Shown here: positions 11,796 to 22,864 of the stretch, one piece after another
Layout of the letters: the number at the start of each line of letters is the position of its first letter
Numbering within the stretch: position 1 is the stretch's first letter
Assembly (NCBI RefSeq): GCF_032854445.1
Contig: NC_088298.1
Span: 4,584,160-4,648,159 of the forward strand
DNA: 64,000 nt
Direction of reading: 5' to 3'
Source of the DNA: Liolophura sinensis
Lineage: Eukaryota > Mollusca > Polyplacophora > Chitonida > Chitonidae
Made by a program: the position numbers and the translations under genes
The notes under the pieces: generated by a model
Database searches by the model: none
What the model was told of the DNA's origin: nothing
Seen by the model: only the letters and a program-made list of their open reading frames with translations

Positions 11796-12505
11796 ACAAC
11801 TCTGGGAATGTGACGACTGGCAATATCATTTCACCCCCGCCTTTATATGTATTTCCAGATTGTGGTCTCCGACAGACCCTGAACGACTGGTGCTCCCTCG
11901 TGGACGCTGGTTGCCAGGTACCATGTTTGAGAGTTGATCTACAGCCAAGTTCCATACCAGATTCCCTCCTGCCTTCATGAAGGACTACTGCGCCGGCTGG
12001 GCGAATTGCGTCAACACATCGTACTCAACGCTTTTGGATCCGTACCGTGAGGGCTGCCAGTGGTTTGGCCATACAAGCGGCGGTATAGCATGAGCTAGAA
12101 GAAACGGTGTATTAAAACGCCGGCGTTACGTGTCTAGTTGAGGAATCCCTCAAATGCTCGTGTAATTATCCCTGGCCCAGTCTGCACATCTGTGTCCTGG
12201 TGCGTCGGGTTAACTCTGCAGCTTTGGGGGTAAATGATTAGAATTTACGGTCGCTCGGCTGGTTGGTTTATGGGAGCTGTTAGAGAGAACGGACGGTCGA
12301 TAGATTGCTAACCTGTTGTCAAGCGTTTGACAACAAGCCGGTCCAAAAAAACAAAGAGGGAAAGAACACACGAACGCACAAAGAAAGATAAAAGAGAAGA
12401 AAGTATGCCCTGGCATCAGCAGAGCTCATTGCATAGTGCGGCGAAGTAATCTGTATTCGGTTACCAGGTTGGCCTGCCAAGGCCGATCTCAACTATTTCT
12501 TCAAG

Positions 12506-12925
12506 ATGTTGTGCTACTCCGCGCCACCCACAACGGACTATGAATGGTCCACGGATTCCCACTCGACGCCAAAAGCCAAGACTTCGAGCTACTCCAACGC
12601 CACCTATAATCCCACAAATTCTCGTCACAGTCAGGTGATCCTGACGCAACCGGATGGTCGCGCGCTGCGTCAGACGTACGCCGGCAAACCCCGGAACTAC
12701 ATCGGACTTGCTGTCGTTGTCATGGTCTGCTTCAATCCACCATTAGGACTTCTAGCGACGATTCTGTCTGTGAAATCGAATAAAGACTTCGAAGCGGGTA
12801 ATTTTGATACATCCAGACTGAAAGGCAAGATATCATTAACGTTCAGCGTATTGGGAATTATGATGAGTGCTAGCATTGTACTGCTGGTCATATTCTGGCC
12901 CGTCTTCTTCCGGAAACAGAAATGA
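12506..12925 (+). CDS. CD225/dispanin-like two-helix membrane protein
   Basis: A 139-residue open frame in one exon. Residues 1-62 are polar, rich in Ser/Thr/Tyr/Pro, and presumably cytosolic. A hydrophobic segment follows at about 64-89 and contains the CFNPPLG signature (75-81). A loop at 91-111 carries the AGNFDTSRLKGKISL pattern, then a second membrane segment runs from about 112 to 132, and the protein ends with a short basic tail (FFRKQK). This order (helix with C-x-PPLG, loop with AG-x-(F/Y)-x-x-(A/S)R, second helix) is the CD225 domain of the dispanin family (IFITM, PRRT, SynDIG, TMEM233 relatives), which usually act in membrane trafficking or fusion. Which subfamily it belongs to cannot be told from the sequence. 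ATG 12506 has an A at -3. The frame stays open upstream to a TAG at 12434, without another ATG, so an upstream coding exon is possible. The stop is TGA 12923. No regulatory function should be assumed from IFITM homology alone. Confidence 0.8.
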   Translation: MLCYSAPPTTDYEWSTDSHSTPKAKTSSYSNATYNPTNSRHSQVILTQPDGRALRQTYAGKPRNYIGLAVVVMVCFNPPLGLLATILSVKSNKDFEAGNFDTSRLKGKISLTFSVLGIMMSASIVLLVIFWPVFFRKQK

Positions 12926-14883
12926 CCCACACACTGTACGTCTACCAACTGCATAGAACATCCAGGGAGCGAGAAGGATTTCTGTTAGCTAACAAAGGTT
13001 GTGTTTCAGTTTTCACTGCATCCAGAGAAGCATCACCACCACCGATCACAACAACAACAACCACAATGGAGGTTTAAACTCGAAGACATTGATTTTTTCG
13101 GCTCTGCGTAGACGATTGTTCGGTGGTTAAAAAGCGTCGAATTGAGTTTGTAAAGACGATATTGTCATTGGTTTTAGAGACAGTCGTCGTTGTGTCTAAA
13201 ATAAGTAGGAAGGTGCCAGAGTGTTGTTATGGCAACGCCGTGCGCATGCCCACAACTGCAACCGGAAGAGACGTGCTGACAGTTCACTCGCATTTTGCAG
13301 AATGGATAGACTGCGTGCGTAATTTGATTACATCGATTTTGTAACTTCATCACCCACCTATACGCCTATTTAAGGTTCGGTTTTTAGAAAAGATGAAGCT
13401 ATCGGCATGGATATATCAAACTGTTGTTGTTAATTTTATATATCTTCTTGTACGCTTGGTGACTTTCATGTGTGTTGATATCAGGTTTGTTATCAAATAT
13501 CGCGATTATATTTTGAGATAGGGGTTATCATATTATTTTTTTTGGACATGTATGTTGAGCATGGTTTAATATTTTGATCATTTTGTTCCCACGGATCTTC
13601 TGTATAGAGCTACGGGTTAGGAGTTCAAATCCCATCATTCTCGCGAAATTAGTTCTTATACGTTACCCATTTTCTAGTTGTTAGGATAATGGACTATAGT
13701 TCACCCTACACTTATCTAAGGTAACACATTTATTTTTTTAGCTTCTTGACACTCTTCGAAAGGGCATACACATATAATTCTGGTAATGCTCGGCCCGGTA
13801 TAGCACTATAGTTGACTTGCTCTCGCGGCCATGTTGGATCTCTATCAAAGGAATTTCCTAATTCATTGCGCATGTTTTGAAATATAGGCCTCACAACAGA
13901 CACTAGTATACCAACAGTCAACTAACATGGCCGTTCCAGGCACGCTTCAGGAAATACCATACATGAAATTATATTTTATGAGATCCAACATGGCCAGTAG
14001 TAATAAAACGGTAACTGGTTTGGGTATTGCATCTGGTGTCTTCGTCATGGCGTTCTAGTGAGACAGCATATTTACATCGTTTCTCTCAAAGGGTACCTTT
14101 TTTACATAATACCCGGACGACGTGATGACCCCTGTAGCAACAAAACAACCACTCGTCGGATTAAATACACAATTATTGTTAGATATTGAGCTTTGTTAAG
14201 CTTTCTCTTCTGTGAGCATTTTAAAACTACGTGTTTAATTTTTTATTCTTCGTTGTTCATTGTGTTCGTATGTCTGGGCTATAACGGTGGTTTTCTTGCA
14301 GCCTAGATAGCCTTACAGTCGGTATTAGGGGCATATTAATGGATATCAGCTTGACCTGTTATTGATTTGATATTTCATTTCCTAAAATAATCCCGTTAGG
14401 TGTTGTATATGCTGTCGATATTTTGGGATTTTATCTAATTTGTGCGTGTGGTTGTTTGAATTTCACACATCCAATGTTTCATTTACGTATTTATAAGCCA
14501 TTCCACCTGGTCAAAGGAGACAATTACCCAAAAGTTTTACATAGCTGATAATGTAAAGAAATTGTTTTTATTATCAGTGGCTTTTTATTTTATTCCTGAG
14601 AGAAAAAACAAAACAATACAAGTGTATAATAATTGGGAAACAGCTAACTTTTCAGAAAGAATTATTGTACAAGACGGATTGAAACAGATAAACAGGTTCT
14701 AAATTTTCGCTACGCCATTTTGAAGCCATTCGTTGTTTGTTCATTATTCGGGTCATATAAGCAAAATCCTGCGCAACCAGGAGAAAAAGATATATAATGA
14801 TCAGTGATATACATCTATATGCGAAGATATCTTGACCTGTAAAATGATCGGCGTCCAAATTTTATGAAAAATGGATACATTAC
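12926..14883. other. 3' flank of the CD225 gene, no further gene seen
   Basis: Probably 3' UTR at first. An AATAAA occurs at about 14002. A 16-bp inverted repeat (GGCCATGTTGGATCTC) is at 13827 and 13980. Confidence 0.5.
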
Positions 14884-15145
14884 AGTGAGGTAGGTGCTCG
14901 ACTTCCTACCACGCGATAGGGGTTCAGTCCCAACCTTCGACTGGCAATTTGTAGATTCCCACGCTTGTTCATTGCTTGTTGCTCTTGGTGATATTAAATG
15001 ATCGTGTGTTTTTCGTTTACTGAAGGCCCCTAGTCTTCCACCAGTAAGATGTGTATATCTGTACGTGACAGGTGGTAAAGTTCGTCAGTGACAAAGATCG
15101 GTGGATTTCCGCAGGCGCTCCGGTTTCCACTACACATGACACTGA
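14884..15145 (+). repeat. Possible tRNA-derived SINE of another family
   Basis: B-box-like GGGGTTCAGTCCC at 14928 preceded by GTGAGGTAGGTGCTCGAC. Further on, GGTGGATTTCCGCAGGCGCT and CCGGTTTCCAC resemble SINE bodies of molluscs. Confidence 0.35.
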
Positions 15146-15743
15146 CACCCAATCGAATAAGTGAAAGATTCTTGATTATAGTGTTAATCAACAATCAGTC
15201 AATTAATCAATCAATTTAAAATGTTCGAATGGTTTCAGTACATGACATCCCTTTTTGCAATATGACGGTCATCCTGAAATCCCTGGCACTTTGCTGGTAA
15301 TGTGCAACTCATTGTTAACAGTGTATATGTCATGTTAATATTTTTGTACATTGCAATGGTTGTTACGATCTGTTTATTACAGTCTATTTCTCTTCGTAAT
15401 GTTTTCAATGTTTTACCCGTGTGTTTTTTTTTCAGTGTACAATTATGGTCATAATCGTCAGTACCCATACTGCAACACACCACTTCACGAGCACGTGCGG
15501 TCACACCTATAATTCTGTTGCTTGTGACATCTAGCCCCTTGTGTTCCATAATTGTTTATATTTTCTTAAATTCTATTGTTGATAATGTTATTATAAACAG
15601 AATGTGTATATTTTGATGAAAGAACCATTGGAAAATAAACCTTTACTGTCTGTAATTGCGTCACTATTGTTAACTAACATTTAAACTCATGAGGAAATAT
15701 TCCAACAAAGTTTGCCAGTGTAGATTTCCTCTGGACATTCCCC

Positions 15744-16006
15744 TATTTATTTATTTATTTCATTTGTTTTACGTCGTACACAAGAGTACTTCACTGATAC
15801 GACGGCGACCAATATTATGCTGGGAGGAAACCGGGCAGAGTTCGCGGAAAACCACGACCATCGGCAGTTTGCTGAAAGACTTTCTCCCACATATGGCCGG
15901 AGACGAAGCCACTAGGAGCCGGACTTGAACTTACAAGCGAAAGCATTGGTAAGAGGTTCTAATCAAAGCTCCAACCGCGCTAACCACCTCAGCCACCGCA
16001 TTCCCT
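15744..16006 (-). mobile_element. SINE family A, full-length, diverged
   Basis: Complete from the TTTATTTATT tail to the head (GCTAACCACCTCAGCCACCG). CATTCCC-like flanks on both sides may be a duplication. Confidence 0.82.
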
Positions 16007-16015
16007 AATAGTTAC

Positions 16016-16880
16016 CGTCCACCAGGCTCTTTGGTTTCCCCTAGGTATTCTTTTGTGAGGTATAGACCAATATCGTAGCAGCCACCAGGCTCTTTGCTTT
16101 CCCTTAGGTATGCCCTTGTGAGGTATAGACCAATATCGTAGCAGCCACCAGGCTGTTTACTTTCCCTTAGGTGTTCCCTTGTGAGGTATAGACCAACATC
16201 TTAGCGGCCACCTGGCTCTGTGCTTTCCCTTAGGTATTCCCTTGTGAGGTATAGATCAATAACATACTGGCCAACAGGCTCCTTAATTTCCCTGTGGTAT
16301 TCCCTTGTGGAGTATCGACCAATAACTTACCGGCCACCAGATTGGATGCTTTCCCCTAAGTATTCCCGTATGGACTATAAACCAATAACTTGGTTAATAG
16401 GTTTCCTCTACGTATTCCCTTTTCGAATATCGATCAATATCTTACCGGCCACCAGGCTGAATTGTTTCGCCCAGGTATTCTGTTATAAGAGAATGTCCAC
16501 CAGTAATTGCTCAGGGCATAAAACACAGTGGGTTACTTAAGTTCAGTCTCATAACAACCAGAAACATACTGAGTTTCCTCTTACGGGAATTCTAACAAGT
16601 AACTTACATTGGGCACCAAGCATGGTTCTCTTACAGGAAGTCTAACCAGTAACTTATACTAGGTAACAAGCAAGTGGAGTTTCCTCTAGGAAATCTCTTA
16701 TGGGAATAACGACCAATAACTAACACTGGGTGCCATGCATAGTGGGTTTCTTCCAACTCTCCTACGGAAATTCTAACCAGTAACTAGCTAGGCTCGGCAT
16801 CAAATACTGATCGGTTTCCTCTAGTTATTCTTTTACAGATATCTCCACCAGGTCGGTTTCCTATTCCTATCGAAATGTTC
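16016..16880 (+). repeat. About 63-bp diverged minisatellite
   Basis: Units such as GCCACCAGGCTCTTTG, TTTCCCTTAGGTATTC and TATAGACCAATATC. The first four are similar and later ones decay towards 16.9 kb. Confidence 0.82.
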
Positions 16881-16954
16881 AGATGGTAATTTAACGGAGA
16901 ACGAAGCGCCGTGGTTTTCCTGTAAGTATTCTTTTATGGGAATATGGACGAGCA

Positions 16955-17158
16955 TACTCAAACAATTGAACGTATTCTGGTATCGATTCTGCTGTTAAAT
17001 ATAATACACTTATTCTATTAATTCAACATAAAGATTCTATTAGACTAATAGGATATTACGTTGAATACGACAGCATATTGTGTTATAATAACAGAATACA
17101 TTCTAGCATCACTCAAACAACTTTGCGTTAAGATTAACGGGTTAATTTTTGGAGTGTA
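16955..17158. mobile_element. MITE family M1, copy 3
   Basis: Right half clear (ACAGAATACATTCTAGCATC, GGGTTAATTTTTGGAGTGTA); the left end is decayed (TACTCAAACAATTGAAC). Confidence 0.7.
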
Positions 17159-17439
17159 TATGTAGAGGTTATCGCGCACCTCTTGGTAGTACCGTGCGAT
17201 ATAATTACCCAATAGTCATGGAGAGGTACGACAGCCTGAATAGACTAGGACGGGAGTACGTAATTCTGATGGCAAATCTTCACCGCCTGAAACCCCTCGG
17301 ACTTGTGTGTGTGAGTCCGTTGATAACTGTTTCCTTTTGGGAAGACATTTTCCTCGCAAACTGGAAACCGATTTCTCGTGCTTTGCAAGACAACAATGGC
17401 CATTTCAAATTAGACACGCGTCGACCTCTGTATAATTAA

Positions 17440-17525
17440 TATTTATTTTCTTATTTGATAGGTGTTTTACGCCGTAGTCGAGAATATTTCACTTAAACGA
17501 CGGCGGCCAGCATTACGGTTGGAAG
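17440..17525 (-). mobile_element. SINE family A, 3' part
   Basis: TTTGATAGGTGTTTTACGCC to GGCGGCCAGCATTACGGT; the rest is missing. Confidence 0.7.
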
Positions 17526-18289
17526 GTTTAGATAATATACTATCTTAGTAATAATTTCTGCAAACTTACTCAAAACAGATGATAGCCTAGGGCTCAAATA
17601 TCTATATATCTATAAACTTTGAGACGAACACGAGTGCGGTACTTTGGTCCCTGTTTACTAAAAAGGTAAGGCCAAATTCTGGTTGTACGTCATTTCCGAA
17701 AGAGATCATGCAAGGGGAGGGCAATCCTTATTTAAAGGCGTACGGTGCTCAGGGTTGTCGTTCTTGGGACATGAAAGAGCCCAGAAGTACGTTCTTACAG
17801 TCAGAGCTCAAAGGTAACCATTGAACGCTTAAAGTAGACAGTTGATAACAGAAGAAAAACGGTAGGATCTGGTGACCAATCATCAGAAAATGTAGTCCAC
17901 TATGATCGAGCCACCGTTGACCTTGTGACGTCGAGGCGGTACATTACCAGCCCGTATCTTAGACTTTTCTTTGTGTACAACACAGACCACTGGAGACTAC
18001 CACTGTACTTTAACAACTAATCTGAAGATTATTTCATGCCCAAGTGCGGTTTGCGACTGCAGCAACACAACGCAGGGCACTGTAAAGTTACATATATGGC
18101 CTAAAAATGCCTTAGATGGCATACTGTAGGGAAGCGCTGGCCTTTGCCCTACAACGGCCACGAGGCTACAGGGCAGCCCTCCAGCTCAGTTCACACCGAG
18201 AATACAAGCCGCTGTGCGCGCGTGATACGCCACACATGCCTTGAAGCCTATGACTGTAACTCAGACAAAATTTAAATTGGCAATTCTAT
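17526..18289. other. No gene seen
   Basis: Unique-looking, GC-balanced DNA between a SINE fragment and the 34-bp array; short frames only. Confidence 0.5.
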
Positions 18290-19090
18290 GTGTTACCAAC
18301 GTTTCTTGTGACAACGTTAATTCTCATTCCAATTTCTTGTGACAACGTTAATTCTTAACGTTTAGTTCCCACCTCTTCTTGTAAAGTTCATTCCAACTCC
18401 CACCTCTTGTGAGAACATTAATTCTCTTCGCATCTCTTCCTATGACAACGTTAATTCTCGTTCCCACCTCTTCTTGTAAAGTTCATTCCCATTCTCACCT
18501 CTTGTGACAACATTAATTCTCATTTTTACCTCTTCTTGTGACAACGTTAATTCTCATTCCCATCTCTTCGTATGACAACGTTAATTCTCGTTTTCACATC
18601 TTCTTGTGACAACGTTAATTATCATTTCCACCTTTTCTTGTGAAAACGTTAATTCTCATTTCCACCCCTTCTTGTGACAACGTTAATTCTCGTTCCTACC
18701 TCTTCGTGTAACAACGCCAATTCTCGTTCCCACCTCTTCTTGTGACAACGTTAATTATCATTCCTACCTCTTCGTGTGAAAACGTTATCATTCCTACCTC
18801 TTCTTGTGACAACGTTAATTCTCATTTCCACCTCTTCCTGTGACAACGTTAACTCTCATTCCCACCTCTTCGTGTGACAACGTTAATTATCATTCTTACC
18901 TATTCTTGTGACAAAGTTAATTCTCATTCCCACCTCTTCTTGTGACAAGTTAATTATCATTTCTACCTCTTCTTCTGACGTTAATTCTCATTTCCACCCC
19001 TTCTTGTGACAACGTTAATTCTCATTCCCATCTCCGCTTTTAATAACGGTAATTCTCCTTCCCACCTCTTCTTGTGAGAACGCTACTTCT
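18290..19090 (+). repeat. 34-bp minisatellite
   Basis: More than twenty units of CGTTAATTCTCATTCC, CACCTCTTCTTGTGACAA with indels. Confidence 0.88.
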
Positions 19091-19324
19091 GATTACGTCG
19101 GATTCTCTGGGCCTATCTAGAAAAGCACAGCGTGCGATTGGTCAGATGTATATACTTGAGTAACAATTATGAAAGATCCTTTGGCACTGCACTAAGGGTG
19201 AACATTTTGACTTCATTCAATGTGGCTTTATGGAATTAGCCCTGTGGGTTTTGGTAGATACAAAGGGTCAGTCCAAAGTACCTTTCGTCATCGGCTTTAC
19301 AACCGGGAGAGGTATAGCTGGCGT

Positions 19325-19675
19325 ATTCATGTGGCGTGTAGATGCTCTGGTACTGAAGTGTACATGTGGCGCGTAGACGCACTGGTACTGAAGTGTACAT
19401 GTGGCGTGTAGACGCTCTGGTACGGAAGTGTACATGTGGCTTGTAGACGCTCTGGTACTGAAGTGTACATGTGACGTGTAGACGCTCTGGTACTGAAGTG
19501 TACATGTGGCGTGTAGACGCTCTGGTACTGAAGTGTACATGTGGCGTGTAGACGCTCTGGTACTGAAGTGTACATGTGACGTGTAGACGCTCTGGTACTG
19601 AAGTGTACATGTGGCGTGTAGACGCTCTGATACTGAAGTGTACATGTGGCGTGTAGACGCTCTGGTACTGAAGGG
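19325..19675 (+). repeat. 35-bp minisatellite
   Basis: Ten units of GTAGACGCTCTGGTACTGAA plus GTGTACATGTGGCGT. All three minus-strand frames are open through it, an artefact of the repeat. Confidence 0.9.
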
Positions 19676-20828
19676 TACGATACTGTGGGCGAGTGGGGCG
19701 CTCGCGCTGTCACGATAGATCATATTGAGCAGGACGTTAAATAACGAATCAATCAATCAATATATCATTCAACCAGTCAATCAATCAAGATTGTTTATCG
19801 ATACAGATATGTAGCTGTACAAGTTTACAATAATTAGAGAAACGCATGCAGTTACTCTTCATGTTATTTATTTTACAAAATTTCAACGAATTTATACACG
19901 TACGTAGTGTGAGAAAAGTAAATTGTAACAGGTCGAACTGGATTTATTTCATTGAATTTTCTAATCATTATTACGATAGTAACTCCGAAGAAAGACACAA
20001 CACTCATTTTTCTTCTTACATCAATGTTTTTTCCCATAACTGTTCTGATGTCATTTCCCTCTGACATCGATGTTCCGACTTCGCTGTTTTAATACCACGA
20101 TTTGGGTATCTATTTTCCCATGAATGTCTTCATGTCGCTAATCAGTTTCCTGCCACTCCTTTGACATCACTCATCCAAATTTCACTCCGTGACGTCACTC
20201 CTCTGACGTCACTCTTCTGGCGTCACTGGTCTCGTCACTACCCTGTTGTTGTTGTTGTTGTTGCAGCTCAGCTAACAGGTGTTACAGCCTGGAAATCTGA
20301 CCTTTTGATATTTGCTGTGTGGCCGACCAGTCTGTCTAGTTGAAAATTAAATTTTTCATCACCTCGACAATTCCCACGCTGCTACCCATTCGTTCTGAAT
20401 AAAGTCCTTCATTCACTTCGGGGATTTCCACAGAGCACTGGATGTCTCGACGGCACACAGATTGCCATCAAATCGGCTTCCTTCATCAGCATGTGTTTGT
20501 CTAATGGAAGGGCTTCCATTCTCTGAATGTTCAAGCCACAAGCTACGCTAAACTACGGTAGGTGAAAAAAAACTTTGTGGGGTGAACACAAAGGGAGACA
20601 ACTTTACATATGCAACACTACTGCTAGGCCAAATTAAAAAGTTGTTTGTTTAAGTCCCACTCCTGTTTTGGAATTGACTTCGACGTATTTTTTTAAATTT
20701 AGTTTCCTAAAGTATCTTCCCTTTGGCATCTTACGGGGTATTACATATGAAATGTTATTCAGTAATTCCTCAACTAATTTCATGTTTTTCTATTAATATT
20801 TATATACATTGCCCATATATTATTAAAT
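19676..20828. other. No gene seen
   Basis: A family-B-like tail remnant (GAGCAGGACGTTAAATAACG) at 19725, repeats of CACTCNTNTGACGTCACT type near 20170-20230, and otherwise unique DNA. Confidence 0.5.
20244..20266 (+). repeat. (GTT)n microsatellite
   Basis: Short run of TTG repeats. Confidence 0.7.
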
Positions 20829-20976
20829 TCCAGCAACCTGCGGATGGTCGTGGGTTTCCCACGGGCTCTGCCCGGTTTCCACCCACCATAATGCTGGCCG
20901 CCGTCGTATAAGTGAAATATTCTTGAGTACAGCGTAAATCATCAATGAAATAAATGAATAAATAAATTAAATAAAA
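20829..20976 (+). mobile_element. SINE family A, 3' half
   Basis: Starts within the body (CAGCAACCTGCGGATGGTCG) and runs through the AAATAAATGAATAAATAAAT tail. Confidence 0.8.
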
Positions 20977-21220
20977 ACAGAGAGAAAATATTTGACGGTA
21001 ATGGGCTATATTAATTGAATAATTTTAAGTACAAAATGATTTCTGTACAAAGCAGTTCTAAACTTGTAAATCCATGACTTCAAGGATTCATGCAATATGT
21101 ATTGATCGTGTGTCAACTTTACCAAAATAAACAAAGAAATTGAAATAAAATTAAAGTACTGTGATAACAATAAAGAGCAAACGAGCTTGCAAGTGCATGC
21201 TTGAAGTTGCCTTTTCATAT

Positions 21221-21453
21221 GATTTATTAATTTGATTAGTGCCATACTCAAGAATATTTCGCTTATATACGACGACGGCCAGTATTATGGTGGGTGGAAA
21301 ACCGACGACCATCCGCAAGTTGCTGGCAGACCTTCCCACTTACGACCGGAGAGGAAGCCAGCATGAGCTGGACTTGAACTCACAGCGACCGCATTGGTGA
21401 GAGACTCCTGGGTCATTACGCTGCGCTAGCGCGCTAACCAAGTGAGCCACTGA
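21221..21453 (-). mobile_element. SINE family A, full-length
   Basis: Complete copy ending GCGCTAACCAAGTGAGCCAC (the tRNA head in reverse). Confidence 0.85.
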
Positions 21454-22577
21454 ACAGTTATTTATATTTACAGCGGAAACTTCCACAGCTTTGTACAACA
21501 AAAGGAATAGCCACTTTACAACAGTTATTGTGAACATTGAAAACGTTGCAGTTCAAAGGTAGTATTCAAAGTTTACCATGTACATAAGTCCGCCATATTT
21601 TAGACCGGTCCGGAGGCGAATCGTAGTTAAGACGTCTGTCTTTCTGTCTCTAGGGCATACGGTGCATGGGTTCACTTCCGGTATTGAACTGGGTAGTTAC
21701 TTATTGTTAAAGGAAAAATTCGTCGGAATGACGCTTAAAACAATTAAATAGATTAATAAATGAGGAAATAATTCTACAAAACAAAGCTCGTTTCTTCCTT
21801 TATTCATATCCTGTTGTTGTTTTTTCTCTTTTCTTATATTAGGCGTATTACATACAGTAATCAGTTTTGAAGTCAAAAGGAAATTCTTTATATCTGCAGA
21901 ATGGTCAAGCATCTTTTGTAATTTCATTTGTATTTCTCTAAATGAGGATCAAAGCCTGCTGCTCAAAGACCTCAAGAAATAGAGTGTTGTCAGTGAGGAT
22001 CAGATCGTCAATACTTCACATTAAGTAAGTGTTAATGTTGTAAACGCATTTCTGTTTCACTTAATAATCGCATCCTGGTCTTTATTCATAAACGCTATTT
22101 AAAGAGATGTGTTTATTATAGTAAATAGATTTCATTTTCACACAGTAAAAACTTTTACGGTTTTTAATAAACACACCGGACTATTTGAATTTATTTAACA
22201 TATGCACCACATTACTGTCTATATATTTCACAAGTCTTTAATTACAAAACAGAGCTTTTGTAAGAGTAAACACCAGGACGCGTTTCTTTTAAAAGTAACA
22301 GAAATGCTTTTACTTTTCCATTTACAAACTAAACACTTATTTTTAGTGTGTTGTCCCCATGGAAAGATAAAAAATCTTAGGAAATACTTTCAGTCGTAAG
22401 CGAGGATCAGAATTTCTTAGACAGTTGCATTACTCTACTTGCGACCGAAAATGTAATCTTATCTCGCCATCTAATTTGTCCACAGGCCAATAATCTTCTT
22501 AAAGTACGTTTCAAGACTTCTTAACGTGTTAACATGAACAATAACATTATTCACTGTAAAGCTAAGACACAAAGTCA

Positions 22578-22864
22578 TCAACTTTTGGGCCTTCCTAAGA
22601 GGTGGGTCTGAATGTATTGCTTATGAATTTGCAGATCCCAGGGTTCGCTGTTTCGACTTCTCTGAGCCACAAGTTCCTCCATGCAATCAAAAGCTGTGAA
22701 GTCCGTCTCCAAGTCAAATTTGTTCGCCACGAATTCTGGTCTCTCCTTGAGCCAAGGTAGGTTCTTGACGCCATATAGGCAAACTTTGTGCACATTTTTA
22801 CCTGCGCAAGCACGGGAGTTCCACAGGACAGCTCTGGTGATGAAGATGTTAGCTGGCGAGTAGT
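22578..22864 (-). CDS. GCNT-family coding exon 2 (C-terminus)
   Basis: 287 nt: 2 nt finishing a split Asn codon, 94 codons and a TGA stop at 22580-22578. It codes the conserved C-terminal part of GT14 enzymes: the disulfide-forming Cys pair in CAGKNVHKVCLYG, the NLPWL motif and FVANKFDLETDFTAFDCMEE. It is preceded by a pyrimidine-rich acceptor (CTTTCCATTTTCAG). Possible poly(A) signals (AATAAA on the minus strand) lie at about 22190 and 22081. Confidence 0.87.
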
